NCBI GenBank assembly: GCA_023423995.1
Contig: JAFAEL010000168.1
Span: 1-37,006 of the forward strand
Source of the DNA: Pseudomonadota bacterium
GTDB lineage: Bacteria > Pseudomonadota > Alphaproteobacteria > Rhizobiales > Beijerinckiaceae
Direction: 5' to 3'
DNA: 37,006 nucleotides
Under the pieces are notes generated by a model. It was not told where the DNA came from, did no database searches, and saw only the letters and a program-made list of their open reading frames with translations. Shown here in pieces: positions 17,022-24,708 of the stretch. The position numbers and the translations under genes were made by a program. Positions within the stretch are counted from its first letter, which is position 1; the number at the start of each line of letters is the position of its first letter.

Positions 17022-18749
17022 TCAGAACAGAAAGTAGCGCTGGGCCATGGGTAGCACCTCGGCCGGCTCGCAGACCAGAAGCTCGCCGTCGGCACGAACG
17101 TCGTAGGTCTCCGGGTCGACCTCGATCACGGGGGTCGCGTCATTGTTGACCATGCTCTTCTTGGAGATGCCGCCCCGCACGTTCTCCACCGCCACGAGCT
17201 GCTTGCCGACCCCGAGCCGGTGCGCGAGCCCGTCCTCGACCGCGGCGCCGGACACGAAGGTCAGAGACGTTTGCATCCGGGCCCGCCCGAATGCTCCGAA
17301 CATCGGGCGGTAATGCACGGGCTGCGGGGTCGGGATGGAGGCGTTCGGATCGCCCATCGGGGCGGCCGCGATCGCCCCGCCCTTGATGATGCAATCCGGC
17401 TTCACGCCGAAGAAGGCCGGCGACCAGACGACGAGATCCGCGAGCTTCCCAACCTCGACCGAGCCGATATGTCTCGAGACGCCGTGCGCGATGGCGGGGT
17501 TGATTGTGTACTTCGCCACGTAGCGGCGGGCCCGCAGGTTGTCGTTGTCGCCCGTCTCGCCGGGAAGGGGGCCGCGCTGACGCTTCATCTTGTCGGCGGT
17601 CTGCCAGGTCCGGATGATCACCTCGCCGACGCGGCCCATGGCCTGGCTGTCCGAGGACATCATCGAGAGCGCGCCGATATCGTGGAGGATGTCCTCGGCC
17701 GCGATCGTCTCCTTGCGGATGCGGCTTTCCGCGAATGCGAGGTCCTCGGGGATCGAGGGCGACAGGTGATGGCACACCATCAGCATGTCGAGATGCTCGT
17801 CGATGGTGTTCTTCGTGTAGGGCCGCGTGGGGTTCGTGGAGGACGGCAGCACGTTCGGCAGGCCCGCGACCTTGATGATGTCCGGCGCATGCCCGCCGCC
17901 CGCGCCCTCCGTGTGGAAAGCGTGGATGGTGCGGCCCTTGAAGGCCGCGATCGTGTCCTCGACGAAGCCCGACTCGTTCAGCGTATCGGTATGGATCATC
18001 ACCTGGATGTCGAACCGGTCGGCGACGTCGAGGCAGCAATCGATCGCGCCGGGCGTCGTTCCCCAATCCTCGTGCAGCTTCATGGCGCAGGCCCCCGCCC
18101 GCACCATTTCCTCGAGCGCCGCCGGCTGCGACGCGTTCCCCTTTCCGGCAAAGCCGATGTTCATCGGAAAGGCATCCGCCGCTTCGATCATGCGGGCGAG
18201 GTGCCACGGGCCGGGCGTGCAGGTGGTCGCGAAGGTGCCGTGCGCCGGGCCGGTGCCGCCGCCGAGCATCGACGTGATGCCCGACATCAACGCCTCCTCG
18301 ATCTGCTGCGGGCAGATGAAGTGGATGTGGCTGTCGAAGCCGCCGGCCGTGACGATCTTACCCTCGCCGGCGATGACCTCGGTGCCAGGGCCCACGATGA
18401 TGTCGACGTTCGACTGCACGTCAGGATTGCCGGCCTTGCCGATCGCTACGATCCGCCCGGCGGAGATGCCGATATCGGCCTTCACGACGCCCCAGTGATC
18501 GAGGATCACGGCATTGGTGATCACCGTGTCGACGGCGCCCGCGAAGTTGGGCGCTTGGCTCTGCCCCATCCCGTCCCGGATGACCTTGCCACCGCCGAAC
18601 TTCACCTCCTCGCCATAGGTCGTGTGATCGCGCTCGACCTCGATCACCAGCGATGTGTCGGCGAGCCTGATGCGGTCGCCCGTGGTCGGGCCGAACATGT
18701 CGGCATAGGCCGAACGGGGGAGGGACGCGGGCGGTCGGGAGTTGGTCAC
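17022..18749 (-). CDS. ureC: Urease subunit alpha
   Basis: The 575-residue catalytic subunit of nickel urease, which hydrolyses urea to ammonia and carbamate. All active-site landmarks are present: HIHFICPQQ for nickel, the carbamylated Lys224 in [35 protein letters not shown], the mobile-flap catalytic His in MVCHHLSP, and the Asp ligand in [12 protein letters not shown]. Length is normal. The start is GTG at 18749 ([10 protein letters not shown]), ahead of the family's [19 protein letters not shown] opening. It is not next to ureAB: a LprI/DUF3298 protein, an SDR and an AbrB-VapC pair lie between. The upstream vapC stop is 34 bp away, so ureC may be read from the toxin-antitoxin promoter. 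ureE, ureF and ureG do not follow. Confidence 0.98.
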   Translation of the reverse strand: MTNSRPPASLPRSAYADMFGPTTGDRIRLADTSLVIEVERDHTTYGEEVKFGGGKVIRDGMGQSQAPNFAGAVDTVITNAVILDHWGVVKADIGISAGRIVAIGKAGNPDVQSNVDIIVGPGTEVIAGEGKIVTAGGFDSHIHFICPQQIEEALMSGITSMLGGGTGPAHGTFATTCTPGPWHLARMIEAADAFPMNIGFAGKGNASQPAALEEMVRAGACAMKLHEDWGTTPGAIDCCLDVADRFDIQVMIHTDTLNESGFVEDTIAAFKGRTIHAFHTEGAGGGHAPDIIKVAGLPNVLPSSTNPTRPYTKNTIDEHLDMLMVCHHLSPSIPEDLAFAESRIRKETIAAEDILHDIGALSMMSSDSQAMGRVGEVIIRTWQTADKMKRQRGPLPGETGDNDNLRARRYVAKYTINPAIAHGVSRHIGSVEVGKLADLVVWSPAFFGVKPDCIIKGGAIAAAPMGDPNASIPTPQPVHYRPMFGAFGRARMQTSLTFVSGAAVEDGLAHRLGVGKQLVAVENVRGGISKKSMVNNDATPVIEVDPETYDVRADGELLVCEPAEVLPMAQRYFLF

Positions 18750-18783
18750 TTCGGAGCCTCGCTCATCGGGTCTTCGGCTTGAG

Positions 18784-19200
18784 TTAGCGGAACAGCTCGC
18801 TTCGCCGCGTGCCTGCGTCGAAGGTCACGGTCGCCTCGCATCCCGCGTGCCGGTTTACCTGTCCAAGCAGGTGATCCGTAAAGCCAGGCTTTCCACGTCG
18901 GAAGCCGTCTAGCGCTGCTGCGACGGCTTCGCGATGATCAAGGACGACGTTTGCGGCCGACAGGAGCCTCTCCAGGATGTCGATCAACACCGGCTTCGGC
19001 TGCGCCAGTGGATTCTCAAGCACCCACACGCTCTCCGCGAGCACGACCAGATTGACGTAGAAAGTCTCGCCGCTCGTAAGGACCAGGTCCCGTGCCGCGC
19101 GCATCTGGCCGGGACTGTCGTCTGGCCAGACACTCTCATCGATCAGCGCCCGAAGAAGGACGTTCGTATCAAGCCCGATCACGGCCGTCCGGACCGCCAT
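18784..19200 (-). CDS. PIN-domain toxin, VapC-like
   Basis: A 138-residue PIN-domain ribonuclease of the VapC toxin type. Acidic active-site residues are visible: Asp11 in GLDTNVLLR, Glu56 in LAESVWVLE, Asp109 in GFTDHLL and Asp128 in VTFDAG. All four are kept, so the protein should be an active RNase. Its partner is the AbrB-like gene directly upstream, whose 3' end overlaps this start by 22 bp, the usual antitoxin-toxin arrangement. The ATG at 19200 gives [10 protein letters not shown]. The module sits inside the urease gene cluster, 34 bp ahead of ureC. PIN toxins usually cut specific tRNAs or rRNA; the target here is unknown. Confidence 0.9.
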   Translation of the reverse strand: MAVRTAVIGLDTNVLLRALIDESVWPDDSPGQMRAARDLVLTSGETFYVNLVVLAESVWVLENPLAQPKPVLIDILERLLSAANVVLDHREAVAAALDGFRRGKPGFTDHLLGQVNRHAGCEATVTFDAGTRRSELFR

Positions 19201-19442
19201 CGAGCGGTCCGGCTCTGTTCAATCCAGCGTGCGATCTGATCCCCGTCGGCGGTGGTCGGCGCCTGCGAGACGATGCCGATCAGATCACCAAGGGAGGCCG
19301 ACAAGGCTTCCACCTCGACCCTTCCCTCCTCGCTGTGGCGGAAGACGAGCTTGTCGCCGCTTTTCAGGCCGAGCGCGGAGCGGAGCTTCGCCGGGATCGT
19401 CACCTGGCCCTTCGAGGTCACGGTCGCTTCGAAGGTTTTCAT
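19179..19442 (-). CDS. AbrB/MazE-type antitoxin (SpoVT-AbrB fold)
   Basis: An 87-residue protein whose first 45 residues are a swapped-hairpin AbrB domain: VTSKGQVTIPAKLRSALGL then GDKLVF. The C-terminal part (about 46-87) is less ordered and would wrap and block the PIN toxin. Antitoxins of this kind repress their own promoter by binding inverted repeats; such a repeat overlaps a promoter-like sequence at 19451-19495. The ATG at 19442 gives MKTFEATVTS, with AAGG eight bases upstream. The stop falls 22 bp inside the toxin gene. The pair is a self-contained unit and may have entered the urease cluster later than its other genes. Confidence 0.92.
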   Translation of the reverse strand: MKTFEATVTSKGQVTIPAKLRSALGLKSGDKLVFRHSEEGRVEVEALSASLGDLIGIVSQAPTTADGDQIARWIEQSRTARWRSGRP

Positions 19443-19450
19443 CGCTTCGC

Positions 19451-19495
19451 CTTACTTTACGCCACGAACGTAAGGGGAGCCCCCTGCGGCAGCAA
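19451..19495 (-). promoter_or_regulatory. Promoter and inverted repeat of the antitoxin-toxin pair
   Basis: On the minus strand TTGCTG (19490-19495) is followed after 17 bases by TACGTT (19467-19472). The second hexamer lies in an inverted repeat, CTTAC...GTAAG (19451-19474), with TTACG/CGTAA arms nested inside. The repeat is 8 bp from the antitoxin start codon. Overlap of operator and -10 region is the expected layout for antitoxin self-repression. Assigned by eye. Confidence 0.45.
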
Positions 19496-19558
19496 GTGGA
19501 GCATCGGAAGCGAAGCTTCGACCCCGTGTGGACAGCGGACGAGGAGGGTGCCGTCCCC

Positions 19559-20317
19559 TTACAGCTTCACGCTCTCGAGATAACCGCGGTTCCAGGTCGG
19601 GCTGATGAGTATCTCGTTCACGCAGACGGTCGCCGGCATGCGGGCGACGAAGAGGATCGTCTCCGCCATGTCCTCCATCTGCAGCATGCGGGCCTTGTCC
19701 TCGGCCGTGACCGGGATCGGGCGCTTGTCGATGATCGGCGTCGCGACCTCGCCCGGGCAGATGCAGCAGGACCGGATGCCGTTCCCGCATTCTTCCTGGT
19801 TGATGCTTTCGGACAGGGCGACGAGCGCGTGCTTCGCGGCCGAATAGGCCGGGCCGGTCAGGCGGGAGACGTAGCGGCCGGCCCAAGACGAGATCTGGAT
19901 GATGAGGCCGGACCGTCGCTCCCGCATCATCGGCAGGACGGCTCGGGATGAATAGAAAGGTCCGTTGAGGTCGGCCCCGATCACGGCGTCGATACCGGCA
20001 ACCTCGATCTCCTCCCAGCTCCGCTTGGGCACGTTCAGGCCGGCCGAGTTCACCAGGATGTCGCAGCGCCCGAAGCGCTCCCGGATGGTGCCGGCCACCC
20101 GTTCCACATCCTCGGACCGGCTCATATCGGCTGCCGCGACGAAAGCCTCGCCGCCGCTCTCACGAATTGCTGCGGCCGTCTCCTCCAGGGCCTCTGGCCT
20201 TCTGCCGCTGAGCACCAGCTTCGCGCCTGCCGACGCGAGCGAAGTTGCAGCGGCGGCGCCGATGCCTGATCCGGCGCCCGTGACCCAGGCGACCTCGCCC
20301 TCGATAGACCGCTGCAT
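19559..20317 (-). CDS. Short-chain dehydrogenase/reductase (SDR)
   Basis: A 252-residue classical SDR. The nucleotide-binding motif TGAGSGIG is at residues 13-20, followed by NSAG near 90-93, a catalytic Ser at 143/144 (QISSWAGR), and Tyr158 and Lys162 (YSAAK). SGRRPE after the second strand, with Arg39 and Arg40, favours NADP over NAD. The substrate cannot be told: the family oxidises or reduces alcohols, ketones and sugars. The ATG at 20317 gives MQRSIEGEVA. It lies within the urease cluster but has no known link to urea. On its upstream side two tandem hairpins (20370-20405) separate it from the LprI/DUF3298 gene, so it may have its own transcript. Confidence 0.92.
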   Translation of the reverse strand: MQRSIEGEVAWVTGAGSGIGAAAATSLASAGAKLVLSGRRPEALEETAAAIRESGGEAFVAAADMSRSEDVERVAGTIRERFGRCDILVNSAGLNVPKRSWEEIEVAGIDAVIGADLNGPFYSSRAVLPMMRERRSGLIIQISSWAGRYVSRLTGPAYSAAKHALVALSESINQEECGNGIRSCCICPGEVATPIIDKRPIPVTAEDKARMLQMEDMAETILFVARMPATVCVNEILISPTWNRGYLESVKL

Positions 20318-20369
20318 GTTTTCTCCCTCTCGGCTTCAGCCTCTGCGGACCTGAGTTCACCAACATCCC

Positions 20370-20405
20370 GGCGGGCTTCAGCCCGCCTCAGGCGCGTGGC
20401 GCCTG
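20370..20405 (-). terminator. Tandem hairpins after the LprI/DUF3298 gene
   Basis: Two perfect stems stand back to back: CAGGCGC/GCGCCTG with a three-base loop (20389-20405) and GGCGGGC/GCCCGCC with a four-base loop (20370-20387). They start 26 bp after the stop of the LprI/DUF3298 gene and end 53 bp before the SDR start. No T-run follows, so they may be a Rho-independent-like end, an RNA-stabilising element, or a small dispersed repeat. Confidence 0.45.
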
Positions 20406-20430
20406 CCCGAAAATTCTGCTCCGATCGACC

Positions 20431-21450
20431 CTATGGCAAGGGAAAGGCAGGCTTCGCGAGCCGCCGCAGCTCTCCATAGGAGATCGTGCAGGTGAACGCC
20501 CCGAGCGCATAGGGAGCAACAGAATAGGGCATGAAGGTCACCTCCACGGAGCTCCCGCCGAAGGTCCAGTTCGCGAGGTCGCCCAGCGTCTCTGCGACGC
20601 CCTTCTTCGTGTCGCCGGCAAGATCGTGCAGCATCGCCCTCCCTTCGGGGCCATCCGGATCGTCGCCGCCTTCCTTGATCTTCTCGCGCAGCTGCCTGCC
20701 GACCTGCTCCTCGCACATCGAGACGATCGCGTTCCGGTTCGCGCCATCAACCAGGTCTCCGATCGACAGCTCGCGTCCTGACTTCATGTCGATGTTGATC
20801 GTCGCGACGGAGGGGTTCGGATGCGCCCCGCCGCTCATCTCGTAGCCATCGATACGGATCGAGAGCAGGCGATCCGACCCATATGCGATCCGGGCCTTCC
20901 GTTCCCACTCGTAGGGCGTGGCGCTTGCAGGATCGCCTGTCTTGGTCGGCGCCTCGGCCACGATCTTGCGAACCTTCCCGTTCAGCAGGTTCTCGGCCGG
21001 GGTTTTCGGCGCCCCGAAGCGGAACAGGAACAGGTTCACCGCGTAGGTGGACTTGCCGCCGGGGCGGTCGACGATCACGGGCGTGAGCGGGTTCGGAGTA
21101 CCGGGGCCGGAATCCGGCTCGGCCGAGAGCGCGCGGGCCCGGACGAGATTGCGCTCGCGGAGGCAGGAGGCGAGGGCGCTGTCGCTCTGGCAACGCAGGT
21201 CCCTCATCTTCAGCCAGGCCCGCTGGTTCCGGACCAGAGCCGTCAGCTCCGCGCCGGAAAGGGTGCCCCGGAGCTTGTCGAAGGCGGCGCTCATCGCGTC
21301 ATCGGCGGCCTTTGCGGCCGGGTCGCCGCAGATCGCTCGCTCGACCTTGCTCTTCGCCTGGGCGCAGTCGAACGCGAGCGCCGGCGCCGCGACCCCGACG
21401 CCGAAGGCAGAAAGACCAGCAAGGCTGGCTTGTCGGAGGGACCCTGCCAT
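20431..21450 (-). CDS. Exported LprI-like (DUF1311) and DUF3298 domain protein
   Basis: A 339-residue predicted periplasmic protein. Residues 1-26 form a signal peptide ending APALA. Residues about 27-110 match the LprI/DUF1311 type, with paired cysteines (FDCAQAKSKVERAICGDP, then RCQSDSALASCL), a domain linked in some proteins to lysozyme inhibition. The C-terminal half has the DUF3298 pattern: GYEMSGGAHPNP, then MPYSVAPYALGAFTCTISYGEL. The role of the combination is unknown; defence against host or predator lysozyme is a guess. The ATG at 21450 was chosen because a signal peptide follows directly. It begins 8 bp after the ureAB stop, so it is very likely in the urease transcript even though no link to urease is known. 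Confidence 0.85.
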   Translation of the reverse strand: MAGSLRQASLAGLSAFGVGVAAPALAFDCAQAKSKVERAICGDPAAKAADDAMSAAFDKLRGTLSGAELTALVRNQRAWLKMRDLRCQSDSALASCLRERNLVRARALSAEPDSGPGTPNPLTPVIVDRPGGKSTYAVNLFLFRFGAPKTPAENLLNGKVRKIVAEAPTKTGDPASATPYEWERKARIAYGSDRLLSIRIDGYEMSGGAHPNPSVATINIDMKSGRELSIGDLVDGANRNAIVSMCEEQVGRQLREKIKEGGDDPDGPEGRAMLHDLAGDTKKGVAETLGDLANWTFGGSSVEVTFMPYSVAPYALGAFTCTISYGELRRLAKPAFPLP

Positions 21451-21458
21451 GGCGCGGC

Positions 21459-22079
21459 CTATACCTGCCCCATCACGTCCTGGCGGAAGCCATAGACCTC
21501 GCGCTTTCCACCATAAGGGACAAGCACGACTTCGCGCGTCGAGCCCGGCTCGAACCGCACCGCGGTTCCTGGGGCGATGTCGAGCCGCTTTCCGCGCGCC
21601 AACTCCCGGTCGAAGCGCAATGCCGGGTTCGATTCGAAGAAGTGGTAATGGGACCCAACCTGGATCGGCCGGTCGCCCGTATTGGCGACGGTCACGATCG
21701 TGCGCTCCGCGCCCTCGTTGAAGACGATCTCGCCCGGCTGCGTCGTCACCTTCCCGGGCACGTCCTCGGATGCGGCTCCGCGGATCGGATGATGGACGGT
21801 GACGAGCTTGGTGCCGTCCGGAAACGTGGCCTCGACCTGGATGTCGTGGATCATCTCGGGCACGCCCGGCATCACCTGATCGGCCGTGAGCACATGCGCG
21901 CCCGCCTCCATCAGTTCCGCGACGGAGCGGCCGTCCCGAGCGCCCTCGACGACGAAATCGGTGATGAGGGCGATCGCCTCGGGGTGGTTCAACTTCACGC
22001 CCCGCTGCAGCCGGTTGCGGGCCACCATCGCGGCCATGGCGACGAGCAGCTTGTCCTTTTCGCGCGGCGTGAGGTTCAC
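21459..22079 (-). CDS. ureAB: Fused urease gamma and beta subunit
   Basis: A 206-residue fusion of the two small urease subunits. Residues 1-100 are gamma ([35 protein letters not shown] in part; the [10 protein letters not shown] motif), and residues about 105-206 are beta (PGEIVFNEG, the [13 protein letters not shown] block with conserved histidines, and [16 protein letters not shown]). Fusion also occurs in Helicobacter and in several alphaproteobacteria. The protein packs around UreC to form the (alpha-beta-gamma) trimer. The start is GTG at 22079, with GGAG seven bases upstream that overlaps the space just after the ureD stop (11-bp gap). Its stop is 8 bp before the LprI/DUF3298 gene; ureC lies 2.7 kb further on. 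Confidence 0.95.
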   Translation of the reverse strand: MNLTPREKDKLLVAMAAMVARNRLQRGVKLNHPEAIALITDFVVEGARDGRSVAELMEAGAHVLTADQVMPGVPEMIHDIQVEATFPDGTKLVTVHHPIRGAASEDVPGKVTTQPGEIVFNEGAERTIVTVANTGDRPIQVGSHYHFFESNPALRFDRELARGKRLDIAPGTAVRFEPGSTREVVLVPYGGKREVYGFRQDVMGQV

Positions 22080-22090
22080 GAACGGCTCCG

Positions 22091-23065
22091 TCAGAGATGC
22101 CAGACACGCGGCAGCTTCTGGCCGCGGAACAGACTCATGAAGCGTGCGGCGTCCCGCCGCAACGTCTCGATATCCGGCGCGAGGAAGCGAACGGCAAGAA
22201 GTCCGCCCCAGGCGCTCGCGCCACGCTGGCTCTCACCCTCCTCGAGAGCCGCACGGGCCTCCTCGATCCGGCTCTCCGCATCCGGCGCCACATAGATGAT
22301 CGTCGCGAGCGCGCGGGCGCCGAAGGCCGTCGTGCGCTTCGCGAGCTGGTCGGCGATGACGCCCGTGATGCGGAGCGTGTCCGCATAGACGAGGCGGCCG
22401 CCGCGACGGATGCGCCAGCGATCCGCATAGGCGCCGCTGCGCATCGTCTCGCCGAAGGCCGCCCGACCGAAAACGGTCGCCTCGAACAGGAGTGCCGATG
22501 CGCCCGGCTCCAGCGCGACCTCCAGCGAGCGCCGAAGCCGCGCTGCGTCGTAGAGGATCGTTTCCTGCGGTACCCAGTCGAGGCGCCCCTCATTCGCGAC
22601 CCGGATCGTCGTCGCGATTTCGGCCGTGTCGCCCTCGGAGCGGTAGATCTTCTCGGCCGCGGCCGTCGTGACGACCAGTTGGGCGCCGCCTCCGACCTCG
22701 ATCTCGGTGGTGAAGCGGTCGCCGGCCGCAATGCCGCCCCCTGTGTTGATGGTGACCGCCTCCAGCGCCGGCCCCTCGGTCTTGGGCAATCTCAGGCGCG
22801 CCGAGCCGGTCTCGGCGATGCGCACGACGCGTGTCGCAGCCCCGAGGCGTTCGACGCCGAGCGCGATGCGGGCATCTGCGCGCTGGCGGCGGGTTGATTG
22901 CTGAGCGGTGTCTTGGCCGGGCTTGTCCCGGCCACCCCGTTCGGAAAAGTGCGAGATCAATCGAGCCGTCGGCGCAGAGGAGGGGCCGATCGCGGATCGG
23001 CTCGGGGGTGAAACAATATCGGGGTGGCCGGGACAAGCCCGGCCAAGACACTGGCCCGCCGGCAA
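22091..23065 (-). CDS. ureD: Urease accessory protein UreD
   Basis: UreD forms a complex with UreF and UreG that loads nickel into urease. The conserved part starts near residue 60 ([14 protein letters not shown]) and includes [46 protein letters not shown] and [10 protein letters not shown]. From there to the end is about 265 residues, near family length. The 5' end is unusual. The first 57 codons lie in an inverted-repeat element (22908-23051) and there is no ATG; the possible starts are TTG at 23065, given here, and TTG at 22960. The N-terminal extension reads GRACPGHP and GRDKPGQD, the usual translation of such repeats. The gene begins 2 bp after the urtE stop. Confidence 0.85.
   Translation of the reverse strand: MPAGQCLGRACPGHPDIVSPPSRSAIGPSSAPTARLISHFSERGGRDKPGQDTAQQSTRRQRADARIALGVERLGAATRVVRIAETGSARLRLPKTEGPALEAVTINTGGGIAAGDRFTTEIEVGGGAQLVVTTAAAEKIYRSEGDTAEIATTIRVANEGRLDWVPQETILYDAARLRRSLEVALEPGASALLFEATVFGRAAFGETMRSGAYADRWRIRRGGRLVYADTLRITGVIADQLAKRTTAFGARALATIIYVAPDAESRIEEARAALEEGESQRGASAWGGLLAVRFLAPDIETLRRDAARFMSLFRGQKLPRVWHL
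22908..23051. repeat. Paired REP element with perfect 32-bp inverted arms in the 5' end of ureD
   Basis: The arms at 22908-22939 and 23020-23051 are exact reverse complements over 32 bases and are separated by 80 bases. Each arm also folds on itself (GGCCGGG/CCCGGCC). The loop contains another stem, GCCGATC/GATCGGC. Such paired elements are common in Hyphomicrobiales intergenic DNA but here the element overlaps the start of ureD and ends 16 bp from the urtE stop. Confidence 0.9.
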
Positions 23066-23067
23066 CG

Positions 23068-23763
23068 TCAGATCGCCATGCGACGCCGGACATCGTCGCC
23101 TGCGAGTTCGGCCCTTCCGCCGGACACGACCACCTCGCCGCGCTCCATCAGGATGAAGCGGTCCGCGAGGTCGCGCGCGAACTCGAAATACTGCTCGACC
23201 AGGAGGATCGCCATGTCGCCGCGCTCGCGCAGGTACGAGATCGCCCGGCCGATATCCTTGATGATCGACGGCTGGATGCCTTCGGTCGGCTCGTCCAGGA
23301 CGAGCAGTTTCGGGCGGGTCGTCAGGGCGCGCCCGATGGCGAGTTGCTGCTGCTGACCGCCTGATAAGTCGCCGCCGCGCCGGTTCATCATCGATTTCAG
23401 AACCGGGAAGATCTCGAACACCTCGTCCGGCACGCTGCGCTGACCGCGCTTGAGAGGCGCGTAGCCGGTCTCCAGGTTCTCGCGCACGGTCAGCAGGGGG
23501 AAAATCTCGCGGCCCTGCGGGACATACGCGATGCCATTGCGGGCGCGATCATAGGGCTTCATCCGGGCGATATCCCGCCCCCCGAGCGTGATCGAGCCGC
23601 CCGCGATGGGGCGATGGCCGACGATGGCGCGCATCAGCGAGGATTTGCCGACGCCGTTGCGGCCGAGCACGCAGGTTACCTCCCCGGGCTTCGCCTCGAC
23701 GGAGACGCCGCGCAGCGCCTGCGCGGCGCCGTAGAAGAGGGTGACGTTTTGGACGTTCAGCAT
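23068..23763 (-). CDS. urtE: Urea ABC transporter ATP-binding subunit UrtE
   Basis: A 231-residue LivF-type ATPase. Walker A is GRNGVGKSS, the ABC signature LSGGQQQQLAIG, Walker B LLVLDEPTEG, and the H-loop position is taken by Glu in LLVEQYFE as is usual for LivF/UrtE proteins. The EGIQPSIIKDIG segment after Walker B is typical of UrtE. It pairs with UrtD on the inner face of the UrtB/UrtC permease. The ATG at 23763 gives MLNVQNVTLF. A 184-bp gap with a REP-like repeat separates it from urtD, and ureD begins 2 bp after its stop, tying urea uptake to urease assembly. Confidence 0.96.
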   Translation of the reverse strand: MLNVQNVTLFYGAAQALRGVSVEAKPGEVTCVLGRNGVGKSSLMRAIVGHRPIAGGSITLGGRDIARMKPYDRARNGIAYVPQGREIFPLLTVRENLETGYAPLKRGQRSVPDEVFEIFPVLKSMMNRRGGDLSGGQQQQLAIGRALTTRPKLLVLDEPTEGIQPSIIKDIGRAISYLRERGDMAILLVEQYFEFARDLADRFILMERGEVVVSGGRAELAGDDVRRRMAI

Positions 23764-23772
23764 GGGCGCGAC

Positions 23773-23935
23773 CTGTCCCCTCCCCCCACGCAGTGGCGGG
23801 GAGGGTTAGGGTGGGGGGTACGACGTTGCCGATGGAAGCGTCCGCCGAAAGCGGGGCTCCCCCCACCCCGGCTCGCTCCTTCGGAGCGACTCGGCCCTCC
23901 CCACCGCAAGCGGGGGGAGGGAGAAAACCGCGCGG
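23773..23935. repeat. REP/MITE-like hairpin repeat, copy 2 (urtD-urtE gap)
   Basis: The 184-bp gap between urtD and urtE is almost filled by a symmetrical element: CCCCTCCCCCCACG and GGCGGGGAGGG on one side, CCCTCCCCACCGCAAGCGGGG on the other (in part), with GCTCCTTCGGAGC (stem GCTCC/GGAGC) inside. It is similar in style to copies at 314-445, 25888-26043 and 27700-27908. Confidence 0.75.
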
Positions 23936-23947
23936 CTGCCATTCCCC

Positions 23948-24703
23948 TCACCGTCCCAGATACACTTCAATCACGCGCTCGTTGGCGCTGACCTGGTCGA
24001 GCGGGCCCTCGGCGAGGACTGATCCCTCGTGCAGGCAGGTGACCTTCACGCCGAGGTCGCGCACGAACACCATGTCGTGCTCGACCACGACCACGGCGCG
24101 GGTCTTGGCGATCTCGCGCAGAAGGTCGGCCGTGTCGGCCGTCTCCTGGTCGGTCATGCCTGCCGCCGGCTCGTCGACGAGGAGCAGCTTCGGCTCCTGG
24201 GCGAGCAGCATGCCGATCTCCAGCCACTGCTTCTGGCCGTGACTGAGTTCGGCGGCCTTGCGGGCGCGGTGATCCTTCAGCCGTACGCGCTCGAGCAGTG
24301 ACCCCACGCGCTCGCGCTCCGCGCGGCTCTCGCGCCATAACAGGGTCGGGAAGGCACGGCGGTCCGCCTTCAGGGCAAGGCGCAGGTTGTCCTCGACCGT
24401 ATGCATGTCGAACACGGTCGGGGTCTGGAATTTGCGCCCGATCCCGAGCTGCGCGATCGAGGCCTCGTCGAGCTTGGTCAGGTCGTACTTGCCGCCCCCG
24501 AAACTCGCCTGGCCGGAGGTCGGCCGCGTCTTGCCGGTGATGACGTCCATCATGGTGGTCTTGCCGGCGCCGTTCGGGCCGATGATGGCGCGCATTTCGT
24601 GCTCGTCGATGGCGAGCGACAGGTTGTTCAACGCCCGGAAGCCGTCGAACACGACCGAGACCGCGTCGAGATAGAGCAGGGAGGGCGTGGTGGTGGTCTG
24701 CAT
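23948..24703 (-). CDS. urtD: Urea ABC transporter ATP-binding subunit UrtD
   Basis: A 251-residue LivG-type ATPase. Walker A is GPNGAGKTT, the signature AELSHGQKQWLEIG, Walker B LLLVDEPAAGMT and the switch His VVVEHDMVFV. FQTPTVFDMHTVEDNL is a typical UrtD block. The ATG at 24703 (MQTTTTPSLL) was chosen; a longer frame continues upstream but is antisense-like sequence overlapping urtC. Start is 5 bp after the urtC stop, so these two are closely coupled, unlike the other urt junctions. A repeat lies after its stop, before urtE. Confidence 0.96.
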   Translation of the reverse strand: MQTTTTPSLLYLDAVSVVFDGFRALNNLSLAIDEHEMRAIIGPNGAGKTTMMDVITGKTRPTSGQASFGGGKYDLTKLDEASIAQLGIGRKFQTPTVFDMHTVEDNLRLALKADRRAFPTLLWRESRAERERVGSLLERVRLKDHRARKAAELSHGQKQWLEIGMLLAQEPKLLLVDEPAAGMTDQETADTADLLREIAKTRAVVVVEHDMVFVRDLGVKVTCLHEGSVLAEGPLDQVSANERVIEVYLGR

Positions 24704-24708
24704 GGCGG

